Source of the DNA: Epiperipatus broadwayi
Lineage: Eukaryota; Onychophora; Udeonychophora; Euonychophora; Peripatidae
DNA length: 64,000 nt
NCBI GenBank assembly: GCA_028023455.1
Contig: JAQFVV010012424.1
Coordinates: 726,001 to 790,000, forward strand
Reading direction: 5' to 3'
The position numbers were made by a program, and so were the translations under genes. The notes beneath the pieces were generated by a model that saw only the letters and a list, made by a program, of their open reading frames with translations, was not told the DNA's origin and searched no databases. Numbering within the stretch: position 1 is the first letter of the stretch; each line of letters begins with the position of its first letter. Positions 36,601 through 51,600 of this stretch are shown here, piece after piece.

Positions 36601-39600
36601 CTTTTGGGATAGATCTTTCCTAGTTTACATGACAAAATTTTTTTTTACAAGTTTACAATAATTATATAAGCACTACGAATGCTGAGTAAAAAAAGCTTGA
36701 GAATAAAAGTTTTATTATAGTATGCTGAACAGCTTTGATATCTTAATCCTGATATAATAGTCATTGCTATGAATATATCAGGATTAAGATATCGAAAACT
36801 GATCACAATATTATAATAAAACATTTATTCTTAACCTTTTCTTACTCAGCATTCCTAGTGCTTATATCAAAAAGCAAACCAATGTAATATAAGCTTACAA
36901 ATAATAAATTCCGCATTCATACTTCCATCTGCCTTGTTTAAAAGCTCTTGGAATTCCTTATGAATTTAAGTTTGAACTTTCTTCTGCATTTCTTGAATTT
37001 TGTCCAGTACATTTACTGACTTCCAATAGTGATTTTGTATCAACAGATTGATTAATGTGCTCCAAGTTTTTTTAACATTCCCATGCTTTCTTCTATTTGA
37101 TCTTCAATCAAACATAAAATCTGGTTACATTTTTTGGATTCTGTCAAGAAGGTATGCAAAAAAAGAGGGCAATATATATAATGTTCCAATAAAATATGTA
37201 TTTGTAAAAAAATACAAATATATACAAATATTTTGATAGCAATTTTTTAATAAATATCCACCTTTATTGTTAAATGGTTGCCTTGACAACAGTTTGAAAT
37301 TGTTGATTGTTATTGATATTAGATTGTCAAGTGTTGATTGGTTTTAATGATTATTTAAATAATATACCCACATTAAGAATGTGTAATAATAATTTAAAAA
37401 TTAATTAGTTATTTCAAATGTTTATAGATAAATATTCTTATAACTTTACCACTAAAAAAAAAATGTAAAAAGAGTAATATTATTTACCACCTGCATACAA
37501 TTTCTGACTACATATCAAAGATGATTTAAATCTAAAGCTAATATAATTATTAAACTTAATATCGTTAACATTTCATTAGATTTAGCTCATTTGGCAGAAG
37601 ATATTTAGTAATTGCTTAACATTGCATAACTCTGGTGTTTCTATCACATAAGACTTTTTTAAAAAATACAAGAGGTTTCCTCTATTGATTTAAGAATATT
37701 ACTAAAAAATTTACAAACATATTCATATAAAAGTGAAGATATGTTATCTGAGAAACCTGAGGGAGTACAGCTTTTACATGAAATACTATATAAAACCACC
37801 ACACAGGAATTCATGTTTAATATCAGTAAGGTTGAAATATATGTCTTGTTTTAAGGTACTCAGTTCATTACCCATTCAACTTCGATTTTCAATTGCTTCC
37901 TTTAATCATCTCCTGACAATGCTGACCTTTCATTTTCTTTTTTCATTTTTAACACCATTTCTTCTTTCCATTGCTTTTTATGATTCTGACTCTATTTGTA
38001 TCTTTAAATTTCTTTATGCTATTTATCCTTGTGTTCCATTCTTGAAGGTCTTGTTAACTCTTTTTTTATATCATTTGCATATTTTCCTGGACATTCTTAA
38101 CTTCTGGTCACATAATTTATTAAAAGACAAAAAAAAAATATGCCTTCAACCATTGGTTTTTGGGGAAAAAAGTGATTAAAAAAAATACACATTTTTACAG
38201 TTCAACAAAGCAGAATCTCTACGGAAATTGTGCTGTAATCAATGAAATGTCAATTATTAATTATAATACTTTTTTTAGAAATATCTTCAGATAATTAAAT
38301 AAGAAAAAAGCAGAATGACTATTACTTCCAGTTGTTTTTGATTACAGGAAAGGAATTTCCTATGCAAATACATGTACTAGCAACTTTTATCTATAAAAAC
38401 ATTCAAATAAATGTACATAGACACACATATATGTAAGGCAATAAATCAATACTCATTATTTCCAATAGGTTAATTTTTAAAACATTTTTGAGAAGATAAT
38501 GTTAAAAACTAACTAGAAAAATATTATTATGTATATTTTTTTACATGGTTTAACTAGTTTAGACAATTTGTTTTAAAATTATGACAACGTTATAAATACT
38601 AAAACTTACAATAACTTTTAATATAAGATTTATGTGAAGATAATGTCGAGAAGTATCTAACAGAACACCGCGATGTGCGAATCTTGGAAAGTCAGAAATT
38701 ACAGTTTTGTTGACTTGATACTGCAAAAATATATAAATAAATATATAAAAATAAAACAGAAAATATTTAAATGACTTAAACATATGTTTATACATATATA
38801 TAAAAAAATATAGACAATTTTTACTTTATATACATATTTTTATTAAATAAATAAAAAAATCATATAAAAATAATTTTATTTACAAATATCAATGTACTGT
38901 TGCCATGGCAACTGATTTCTGATATTCTTATTGGTTTGTTTAAGCTTGAGGGCTGTGCAGATGTAATTTATATATTATAACCAGTTAGCTGTAGGCATTA
39001 ATGGTTTAATATATTGTATTGGTTCACTGGATTTTCTCAAAACATGAAAATAAAGATAGATTAGGATGAGTTAGAAGAAGTTAACAACTACAAATACCTT
39101 GAACAGATTATTACTACAGATGGAAATGTAATGGATGAAATTAATCATAGAATTAAACTTGGTTGGAGTACTTTTGGTAGAAATAACTTAATTTTAAAAG
39201 AAAATATGCCTATGTGTTTGAAAAGGAAGGTTTTTAATAAATGTGTTTACCAGTTCTTACTTATGGATCTGAGACATAGACACTTAATAGAAGAGCAATA
39301 GATAAACTTCAAATCACTGAAAGAAGTATGGAGAGATGCATATTAGGAGTAACAAGAAGAGATCAAAAATGCAATACATGGGTAAGAGAACAAACAGGTG
39401 TTACTGACATTGTTGAAAGAATTAAAAGACAAGTGGAGTTGGGCTGGACATATTGTAAAAGAGATAATAGATGGACAATTAAAATCTTAAATTGGATTCC
39501 GAGAGATTGTAAAAGAACCAGAAAAAGACCACATGTGAAATGGATGGATGAAATAAGAAAGTGTGCAGGAGTGATGTGGAGAAGAAAGATTAGAGATCAG

Positions 39601-42600
39601 AGATGAACTGAACTTGGGAGACCATCCTGCAGTGGTACTGCTAATATTAAAAGTGAATCAAAGATAATTGGAACAAATTAATAATATAAATAAAAATAAA
39701 ATAATTATTTAGCATTATGAAAAAATAAATATGTGATGAATGAAAAATCCCGATTATTCTAGAGAACTACAGATCCTACACAACTATGAATCATTCATCT
39801 TAAAATCTGGAAACTAAAATTTCCAAACTTCTATGAAGTTTAATGTTAGGCTTAGAGAAATCTGGAGATAATAAATGAGATTCATACATTTTAACCATAT
39901 GATTTAATGCAGTGGTACAGTAAGTAATTCAAGACCTAAAGGTTTTCAGATCAAAGCTCAACTTCTCACCTCTGTGTTCAAACGTCACATGACTTCCTGA
40001 AGGATTAATCACTTTTTTTATATACTGGAATTTTTTACTTGTATATCTAAATATTTCTATATTTCAATTTTCATAAGATGAAAATATTAAATGAATAGTT
40101 TGGTTAAGCAATCATTTGTTTATTTGCGTAATGTGTTTTGTGTTCATATTTATTAATTTCTTTTGTAGATTTTTTTATTATCATTTCTTACTGTCACTGT
40201 TGTAGCCAATTTTTTTTAAATAAATTCTTATTTTTCAATTTTTAAATAAATTGTCGATTTTTTATCAATTCAATTCAGTAGTAAGGTATCTAATGTAGTT
40301 TAAGTATCTTTTAATTTTAGTACAAGTGTTTGTTGATATGCTACTATTTATTCATAAAAATTTTACTTTTAATCTTAATGATTAGTTTTAAAAAAGCTAA
40401 AACAATTAAAATACATAAATTAATGTTAAGCTACTAAACATCAAATGATCACCACTTCCTATGCTTAAACAAGCTGTTAAAACAAATGCAAACTCTTCAT
40501 TGATTACTCTGGCTTGCACTAGATGGCACTACTGTATAAAGAATTTTGCCTTTGTTTTATAAATTAATGTCTTCACTATCTTTTTATTATTCACTTTAAT
40601 ATATTATTTCTCTTTTTTATATTTTTTAGAGAATTTTTATTCCCTATCTGATTCAGCTGAACCTGCAGTTTTCAGAGATATCTGTAAATATTTTGTATTT
40701 TATATTACATTTCATATCACAGAATATTCTCATTCTAATCCATTACTCATAATTATTTGTAAACAGAAAAAAGAGAATTAAAAATGATTCATAATAAATC
40801 ATTTCTAATAAACTTTTAAATACAATTCTCTTTTTATCAGATTGAATGAATGGGCATTGATAGATGAAAAGTAATGGTTCATTGTCAGTCTACTTACAAA
40901 GGCACTAGATAGGGATTTTATGCACAAGCCTTCTGGCATCCATTGATTGCTCTTGTTAGCACAAGATGGCACTACTATATGGAGAGTTTTGCTGTATTTT
41001 GAATTGTTTAATAAAAATGTTCTGAGAAATGATTTTAATCTTAGACGTTACATATTTAAGCAGCAGTAAAAATTCTTTACATGCTGTTAAAATGAGTAAT
41101 ATCAAATATCAATTACATATACATTTTAATTTTTTGATACCTCATGATTATCATCATTTTTAATCATTATTGATCCACTATAAGATAAATGTCCTTCAAA
41201 TTTAATCTAGTTTCTCTCATCTATAGCTTCTCTTCTTCACATCATATCAACAGACTTGTTTCATTCATCATATCTTACATAGACTCTTTTCTGATCTTTA
41301 ACAATTTCAGGAAATCCAAATTAAAGCTTTAAATGCACATCTATTATTATCTCTTCTAATACTATATCCTGTCCAGCTCCATTTTAATTTTAAAATTCTT
41401 TCAATGATGTCAAGAAGATCTGTTCATTCTGACACCCAATTATTTTGCTTTGATCCCTTTTTTATCATAATCATCAAACATCTCTTCATACTTTATTAAA
41501 TAATCTGAAGTATCTAAATTACTCTTTTTTTTTTTAAATGTCCGAATTAGATCCAAAAGTAAGAAATGGTAGACACATCTAAATAAAAACCCTTTTCAAT
41601 CACATGGATATATCTCCATTTAAATTATTTCTATCAAAAGCAATAATGATTATAATTTGCACAAAACATTTTGCAACAAAACAAATTTCAAAAACATACT
41701 TTTAACCAGCAGATGTCAATCTTTTAGTATTTGGGATCCAATTTTTTGTTTCAGCTTTCATCATGTCCTTCTTCCAAAGATTTTTTGGTGGATCTCTAAA
41801 TAATGATCAAAATGCCCTTTGTGTTACTTATAGGTAAATATTTATTTTTAAGGGTGACATTTTACATTAATAGAATGTATCTTTTCTTATTTTGGTTTCA
41901 GTAATCAGTATTTTTTCAAATTTTTTGTCTACTTTTCATGTTTTTGCATCCTCCCTCTGATATCTCATACTTGTTTCTTGCAAAATATTTCTTGTATCAA
42001 CCATTTTAAATGAATATATTGTAATGGGATGAGGAAGAGGAGTGAAAGAAATGGTTTGATCTGGGGTGATGGAATATATCATCACCCCACAAATAAACAA
42101 AATCTAAAATAAATTATTCAAAGTAATGTTTAATAATCAAAAATATTTATTATTAAAGTAATGTTTAATAATGAAATATATAAGAAATGTTATACATTAT
42201 AGAGATATAAGTAATGGATAGATCATGAGATCAGCCAGCTACTCCTTAGAGCAACTATAACTATAATTATAAATTCATCAACCAACATTATCAATAAGTA
42301 AAAGCAAGTATAAGTACTCACCACTCATCATTATGAATGATCCAGCAATCAAACTATATCAACAGTCAATCTGGTGACTGGATTGGAAATGGAACTTCAG
42401 TAGACCAGGCTAACTATTTAACCCTTACCAGCTTGTAGCAGATTTTTGAAACCATTAATTTGGATACACCATTTAAGTGCTAATCCATTAGCATACATAA
42501 CCATAAAAACATAATGCTGGGATATTAAAACATGCTGATCATCATCAATGCTCTGACCACTTTGTACCATTAGTATACTGGCAACTACAAATTTAATTTC

Positions 42601-45600
42601 TAATAGAGACTAAACTAAATAAAATGAAAATGTAGTGCATGGGCTTTGCAGAATATACTCTTCATATCAAAACAGGACCCTTGTCAACTGAATGCCCCTG
42701 CACTAAAAATACATCCATAATTCATATATCAGACTGTTTTGCATGAATCTAGTTCAGAAGAACACAAGCTCAAGTACTGTTATGGGACCAAGTGATGATG
42801 CAATACAACTTTTAACAAATGAATTCAAGTTTATTAACAACAATAAACAATGATATTAAGGTCTTTAAAAATGGCTATATATATATTAAGCCTTCTGATT
42901 TTGATTAATATACAAAATTCAAATTATCACATTGTGATTTATATGATTTTCTAAAGAGTTTACATAAAATGCATATATATACATACAGATGTGCATTATC
43001 ATTTAGAAATGAATACATTCACATTTAATAAAGTAAAATAAAAATGATTACATTTTACAAATATGTTCTATTTGACAAACATTGCTATATATATGCAGAC
43101 ATATAATTCCTAGACATATTTGAATCATTATATAAAATACATTAAATAATTAAAATTTTACATGTATATGTGTGAATGTATATACGCACACTGACATTTA
43201 CCTATTTTAATTTGTTACAATAATAATATATTTTTATAGTTAATTTCTTCGTTAAAATACATTAAATTCACATATACATGTGTGTATCAATAAACTATAG
43301 ATATAATTTAAAATTAGTTATCAAATTCTATCTTTAATGATTACAGTTTCTTTTCTTCCTTTTCAAAAAAAAAATATCAGTTTATAAGTTCTTTTTTTTT
43401 TTTCTTTAAAAAAAGGTATTATCAACTTTTTTTTCTTTTAAAAATATAGTCAATTTTTGTTTGATAGGTATTTGTTGATTGATTAATTATCAATGTCCTT
43501 AAATTTAGATTATAGAATCGTCTATTAATTCTTTATTTTTTTATTTGTTTATTTTTAAAAAAATAGATTTTAAAATAATGTTCTATATATGTCTCACAAT
43601 CATAGGTTGCTTTTAATTATATATGTCTCAAAATGTCATTTTATTTCTCAACAAACAACATTAAATAAAATCATTCTATATTATATATCTCACATTTTAT
43701 GTCATTTTTAAAAATGAATTATTTAAAACAACTTGTTATATATATGTGCTACACATTTATCTGTGGTTCCTTTCATATATATACAGCATCATATGTCTAA
43801 TGACTTCATCAACTGATGGGATTCCTTGATGAGTTTGTCTTAGAGAAACTGGTTTTTGGTCCATCAGGAAAGTACAGTTCAGGCAATTGTCAGCATCAGG
43901 AAAGACATAATCAGGTGTTGGCATTCAATCAGTTCCCTACTGTCTAGGATTTGATGATCATCAGGTCAGCAATTGTTTTGTATTTGATAGATTTCAACAA
44001 GCAGCTATCTTACTGTAGCTATAATTTTCAACAAAAAGAATTGGGTCATTTCCTCCATGTGAATTTAAACTCCACCATTGAACTGTAGAGCAGCTGCTTC
44101 CTTGTATTCTTATATCTTCATGTAGTTTTCTGCATAATTCTGCCAGCCATCTCTCTGGCTGGCTAATTGCTGCCAGCTCTGTAGCTAGCTATTAGCCAAC
44201 CCTTTTTTCAAAAATTACTATCCAGACTAAAAACTAGACTGTTCTTTTCAGCCTTTTATAGCTAGATTACTAAGATGACAACAACACTAATTTAAAAGCA
44301 GTTTTTATCTGATCTTGATTAAAACAATTTTAATCTTTTCAAATCACTTTTAATCACAAGCTACTTTCAAAAGCAACTTTGAAGTTTTACCAAAGGTGTG
44401 AACTATGAGTTTTAACTTAGATAGAGAATTGTACACAAGCAATTCAAAAATAGATAATAGAATTTTTTACAATTATGAGAAATATGCTTGTTTTTAAATT
44501 CAAAATCAAAATACAATATTAATTTATTTAGACCTTTTTAAATGTTTTATTATATAATAAAAATTTTATTTTAAATCCAGTTATTTAATCTATTACTTAT
44601 TATTCCAGAAATGTAGAAAAATATCTACAAAAAATTATGTCTGTGTTTATTTCTACTTTTCCTTTTCTTTATATATATATGTGTGTGCACACACACAATT
44701 ATATTGCTATGTGCCATATAAACTAACTGGTAACAATATATACATTTGACATATTATGAAATGTAATATAATGTAAATATTTACTGATTATGTTCAGCTG
44801 AAACAATTAGAGCATAAAATAAAAATTCTATTAAAAAGTGCAATAAAGAGAAATGGTGTATTATATAAAATATATATGAGTAAATTCTTTAACAATTAAT
44901 AGGTTAAATCTATTTATTTTTGTTCAGATTTATATAGGTAAAGGATGGCTTGTATTGATAAACTAATTTAGAATGTAAATAGTCAAAAAGTAATTAAATT
45001 TTCCCTCTCTTTTCATCCCAACCCTTAAAAATATAAAAATACTCACTAACAGTTTATAATCACTAACAGTTTGTAAAATATTCCATTAAAAAAAAAATTC
45101 ACAGATTATTAAACAATAATGAACAAAAAAATAATAATGCAAAACTGTTATTAAAATCATTTTTGATTTGAGCAAAAAAATGATTTTGAACACAAATCTA
45201 AAATTAAGAAACAAAATTATAGAAGGCAATTAGAAAAAAAAAAAAGAAAGTTCTATAAATTTTTCCAAAGTTTTATAATTTGAAATAATAAAACATCAAA
45301 GTGCTATTACAAGTCAAAGTGTTAAAAAGTATATTGTAAAAAACTAAAAACATTATAATTTAATAATAATTAATAAAATTAATAATATGCTACATTTTAC
45401 TATATGTAGATATATAATTATATTATTGATTATAAATAGATGCATATGCCTAGCTTATATGTTTGCATGTAAATATATAGATATTAAATATTTTAATTTT
45501 TAATTGATGGAATTTGGTAAGAATACATGTTAAAACAGGCAAGACTCTCTATATGTATTGCCACTCAGTGCAAGCCAGAGTAATCAACGGACGCCTTCTG

Positions 45601-48600
45601 ATTACTCTGGCTTGCACTAAGTGGCAATACGTATATAGAGTTTTGCCTGTTTTAATAACAGTTATAAGAAATGGTGATAATGTGATGTTTATTGGCTTAA
45701 AACCAATTCTGCCTAATGGGATAGTGGTGGCTATGGTTATTAAAGAACCAAAGTCACCAAAATGTATAAGTACTGAACTGAGTTCAAACCTATATGACTA
45801 TATAGGCTAATGAGCTTGGATTGAAAATATTATGGTGTTTTCAATTTAAGATTCATACTTTTGTAGTTAAGTAAAGATAAAACGTGGCTGCTGGAGGGTT
45901 GCATTAGATCCTAAGATCTAGGTGCACTGCTCTCAGATCCAAGGCTCCTCACTGAAAAGGCCACAAGTCAGAAACTAGTCTGGGGATATTGGATGAGTAG
46001 GCACTAAATGGGGATTTTATGCACAAGCCTTCTGGCATCCATTAATTACTCTGGCTTGCACTGAGTGGCAATACGTATAGAGAGTTTTGCCTGTTTTAAT
46101 AACAGTTATAAGCAAGCATAAGAAATGGTGATCATGTGATGTTTATTGGCTTAAAAGAATACGTATTATATGTTTAAGATATTATAAATAATGATAATTA
46201 TAGGGATATATATTAGATAAATATATTGTATGTTTTATAATAGATGACTGAACATGATCATTTTTTAGTTCTGAAGAAGATTGCTAATCAGTCAAAATTA
46301 TCAAAACTGTCAAAAAAGCATTGTGAAAAGTCCATGAGATGTTTTTTTTTTTTTGTAGAGAAATCAAAATTATAAAACATTTCATAATTTTATAAGTTTA
46401 TTACATTACCACAAATAAAGTAGAAAAAAAAAAATACTGATAAAAAGATACTTATAATTCATTGAAAGTATTACCACATGATATTTCCCAATAGGATTAA
46501 CATAAATGAATTACAAATAGCAGTTTTCAGTTTTTATGAACAACCATTTTTTGTCTTGGAATTAGATAATTCAAAAATAGTTGCACATATTTTTGCTCTA
46601 TAAAACAAGGCACATCGAAAGTAGAAAAAAACATAGGCTGAATCAAATAAAGGCAGGTTCAGTAGTCAAGACTACAAGATACCAAACTAATGGTATTTTG
46701 TCAATAACATCTTATATTCAATGTACATCGTAAATTTTACTCTCATCTTGGAAAGTCATGTAACATGAGAGTAGAAGTAATAGGTTGAGATTGATCCAGA
46801 AGTCTTTAGCTTTGTTTTTATATCATAGAGATTTTATTGAATAATTAATACATGGCAAAGCGACAAGATTTCTACAATCAGCTTTTATATTTATTTCTTT
46901 GGTAATTAATAGAATAAATCTGTTTATCTTCATTAAATCAATTGACTTGAGATAAATTTGAATAATAAATGAGTTTAAACAATATCATGGATCTATTTAG
47001 AACTACAACAATCAATTTAAACACTACACAAAAGTGTTGATTTACGTATGGTCAGCACATCAATTTTCACAGGATCTCGTTTTACCTTTTAGATAAGAGT
47101 TAAAAAATACTCATTTGCAGATTAATATTGTAAGATTAGATGAATTAACTATGGACCAGTTAGCTAAGAAATTCTAGAAGTTCCTTAAAAAATCCTTGAT
47201 GTCTGATAAAATCTCCAAACTCCACATTTGAACTCGGTGATTAATACATTAGTCTACTCAAAAGAGATATCCCATACAACCCTATGTCAAATATTAATTG
47301 ATCTGAAATGGATGGTTTTATCAAACAATAGTTACATTTATAATGATCATTTTATGCATTGATTGTATACTGATTCAGACATTAGTAAGAGATAATACAT
47401 GATAAACACTTTGTAAAATTAAACTCATTAAATTAGCAAACATCATGGTTTTAGCTAATGGCAGAGGTAGAAAATGGTTTTTCCTTAAAATTTAACTCAT
47501 ATTCCTTTAACAGTATTAAACTTTTAATGCAAAGATATGAAACAGCTAATTATTTTATGGGAATTAAATATGTTCAATGTTTTAATTATTGTACTTGTAA
47601 AATTTAGATGTGTCTAAAACAAGAAACAGGTGAACCCACTTTGACACTTGTTTTAAATATCTGCCATCAGTGGTTTATATAATGTTATAATTAATAATAA
47701 AACACTGTACATGAATTTATACATAAAAAGTGCAACAATACAGTATTTCAAAGACTTAATTATATTGACAAACGGAATTACTCTGATAACTATGAATATA
47801 AGAAATATTAAAAGTTAAATATTGAGAAACTCCTCTCTATCCATCTCTTTAAAAAAAAGTACAAATTTAATGTTTTTCTTAATTATTTTTGATTTGAACA
47901 TAGAAACAAATCTAAAATTAGAATTAAGGAATTATAAAAGACAAAGATTAGTGCTTTGTTCAAAGTTTTTATAAGTTGATTAGATAACAACAATTACTGG
48001 AATATTATCACAAATCAGATATGAAATACGAAAATATTAAATGAAGATAAAGAGGTATTTTAAATTAGTTAAAATGCATTATCACATTTCCTAGATATCT
48101 AAACTAGGGCAAAATGCATAAATTATAAAAAGAGGTTTTTCGCTTTTGCAGCAAACTATTTTTATATCTTGAATTAGATAACTCCAAATTGAAAATAATT
48201 TTATACATATAACATATTATGGGTTTAGAATGGATGTGCAGATTTTCATTTAAAGCAGAATTAATAGCAAAGACTGCAAGCTACTAAAATGAAGTCAGTG
48301 CTACATTTGCTTTTGATGGGACTATACTACAGTTTGTTATTTCATTAACACAATTTAACCTAGAATGTTATATATAGAAGTATATTATTAACTTTACAAT
48401 GAAGCCTTTACATATTCAGATGATCACCATTTTCTATACTTACACAAATTGTTAAAACAGTGTGATGTGATGCACTGTAGCTTCTCCTATCTTGGAGTCG
48501 GGAATCTCTCAGCCACTATGCCAGCCGCCTTATCTTACTTTTCTATATTCTTCTTTATCCTGCTACATCCATTTCCACAACATAATCTTTATCAACTCTA

Positions 48601-51600
48601 TAGCCTTTATATCTGAATCCCCCTCATCTTTTCCCAAACCCAGCGTAAAAATCAAAAACCCACTTTCTGTATAATCACTTTGTTTATATTTATTCTCCCA
48701 CAACTTCATTATGTGTACCCTTTCTGCACTTGCAGAATAATTCATCCACATTTCTCCATTTATTCCCTTGTTGCTAATGATCCAGTTTGAGCATTAAACA
48801 GTAAACTACTTTGCTTGTTATTATCATAAATTAACTCGCACCCAATATTCTGTTTATTTCTATATATATTTAAACTCTTTTTACTCTCCATACTTGTTCT
48901 CCATCTCTCCAACTCCCTATTTGTTATTAATGCATCCATTCTTCTATCCCATTTCTTGCACTATAACATTCAATAATTTTCCTAACACAATCATCTCATC
49001 TTTTGTGTAAATAAACTGACATAAAGTATTTATCCAAATCTTTTGCATACCGTATTATCATTCTCACCCATCTTGTTGCCTGTCCTTGATGAACTCTCCA
49101 TACAATAGCATAACCCAGTACAAACCATAGTAATCAATGAATGCAAGGTCTGTGCATAAAATCCTTATCTAGTGCCTACTCATCCAATGTTTCTAGATTG
49201 TGGCTTTCATCAGTGAAATGGTGATCATGTGATGTTTATTGCTTTAATATCATTTCTGCTCATGGGATGGTAGTGATTTAGGTATACCAAAATGTATAGA
49301 TACTGGATTGGGTTCAGCTCTAAATGACTTATACAATTAAATGAGCTTGGATTGAAAACATCTGTTTTTGCTTTGGAATCATAGCTTTATAGCTAACTAA
49401 AAAAGGTGGCTGCTGGAGGGTTGCATTAGATCCTAAGATCTAAGTGCAGTACTCTCAGATCCAAGGCTCTCCACTAATGAAAGTCACAACCTAGAGAAAC
49501 TAGTCTGGGAATATAGGCTGAGGAGGCACAAGATTGGGATTTTATGCCCAAACATCTTGCATCCATTGATTACTATGGCTTGCACTGGATGGAACTACTG
49601 TATGGAGAGTTTACCATTATTTTAATCACTTGTCAGAGGATCAGCCAATTCAATTTTTATTCTTATTACTAACTAATTCTCCATCTCTTTTGTATTGTAA
49701 CTAAGTTTAATCTCTTTTACTTAATTTTGTTTGCTAATAAAAACAATTTACATGCATATATAATTTCAAAGCAAATTTTATTAATTATAAATAATACATA
49801 ATGCTAAAAGTTATGATAATAGATGGCTAAATGAAGTTTTAAATTGGATCCCAAGAAATTATAAAGATCTAGAAAGAAACCATGTGTGAGATGGATAGTC
49901 AAAATAAGAAAGTTTGCTAGTGTGTTGTGGAAAAGATAAAGTAGGGTTCAGTGAAACTGGATTAAAATTTGGAAAAACCTTCATCCTGCAGTTCACTGAT
50001 AATGTTTTAAAATGATAATGTTAAGATAGCATAATTTACTATAAACAGTAACATATACTAATAAAAAGATTTTCTATGTAAATTATACTGCAAAAATTAA
50101 TAACCATAGGATCAAACTGGAAGTAAACTGTAAAATTATTTAATAATGTGTTTCAAAGAATTTTAAAAAATAGATTTCATCCAATTAAATCTCTAATTGG
50201 ATTAAGTTGTTCAATTGATATTCTAGAAAAAACAGAAGAATGGATTAATTATAAAAAAAAAGATACAAAAACAAGGATTGAATATTTTGAGATCATTCAA
50301 AACTGATATGTAAGTGTATGCTTAAATGCACATACATATATAGGTATAAATTTATAGATAGAAAAAGTAATAAGTTTAATAAATTAAAATTTTTTAAAAG
50401 ACTTATTCTTTTAAAATTAGTAAGTAAAAGATTTATAACTTTAAGATTAGAAAAAATTATTTTCTAAAATGAATACCAGTCTAATTAATGAGAGTAGAAT
50501 ACATCGTTAATGAAATAAAACAATTAAAGGAATTCAAATTAGATTTCCTTTATAAGATAAACGACAAACTATAAAAATATACTCATTAATTAAAGTCTGA
50601 AAGATAACGATGTAAATTCTTGTATAGAGACTAAAATGAACATTCACCTGAGTGGATGGACAGGAGTACTAGCCAATCAACTTCAGGGATTGAACAATGA
50701 ATGCCTCAGTACTAATTTGATGAATAAGAGGATAGCTGATTCTTGGAGTTTTATTGTGCACATGGACATATATATTGGAGCAGATCACCTCCCATAGCAT
50801 AGTGATTTCAAGTGCGGAGAACTGGCCTCCAAACATGAAAACAGCCAGCTAGGACTCTTACAGGTCGTATTGATTTAAACTATAATTTATGTATGTCTTC
50901 AGACCTTATTATGTTAAATGATTGTATATATGTAAATAGTTTAAACACTATTAAAGATCGTATATTAAATTATCTAAATATTAACTGTTAGTAGTGATTT
51001 GTACTCGTGGAAAGTGCATTCTTAGATCAGCTAGACATAGCAAATGGCACAGTCACAGTCTTGATTTGAACCATAAATTAAAAAAATGGTTAAATTTGGG
51101 TAAAAGACTAGGCAATGCAAAGTAGCAATTGGTGACTTTGTCATCAGTGAGGCAAGTAGTTGGTTCCTGTATGTACAACATGTAGAAAAATACTTATTCA
51201 TTAATAAAATTAAAAATGATAAATATAAGATTACTTCATTATTACGCTTTGCTGGGGAAAGAGTTAATGAGATAGCCAACAGGCTCACTGAAGCTCTAAC
51301 TCCTGAAGATTGTACATATGATCAGGTTAAAGAGCATTTGTCAAACCATTTTAACCCCAACCCTTTAGCTTGTTGCTAGACTGCAATTCTGAGACGGAAC
51401 CAAGAAAGGGGTGAAAATATAAAAGATTATGCAGTGCTCTTTGTAATCTAGAGAAGAACTGCATCTATTTGATCATTCCTAGATGAAGTCCTGTTTAAAG
51501 AATTTCTTACTGGTATGTTCAATGATAGTTTGTGGTAACAATTATTGACCATTAGGGATTTAAAATTATATTAAGGCTATAAAACGTGGGATAGCTTATG

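Noticed and set aside
37733-38179. Longest open frame (148 codons)
   Set aside because: Hydrophobic low-complexity composition from T-rich DNA, no domain, no plausible initiation or splice context, inside an intron of the hexosaminidase gene.
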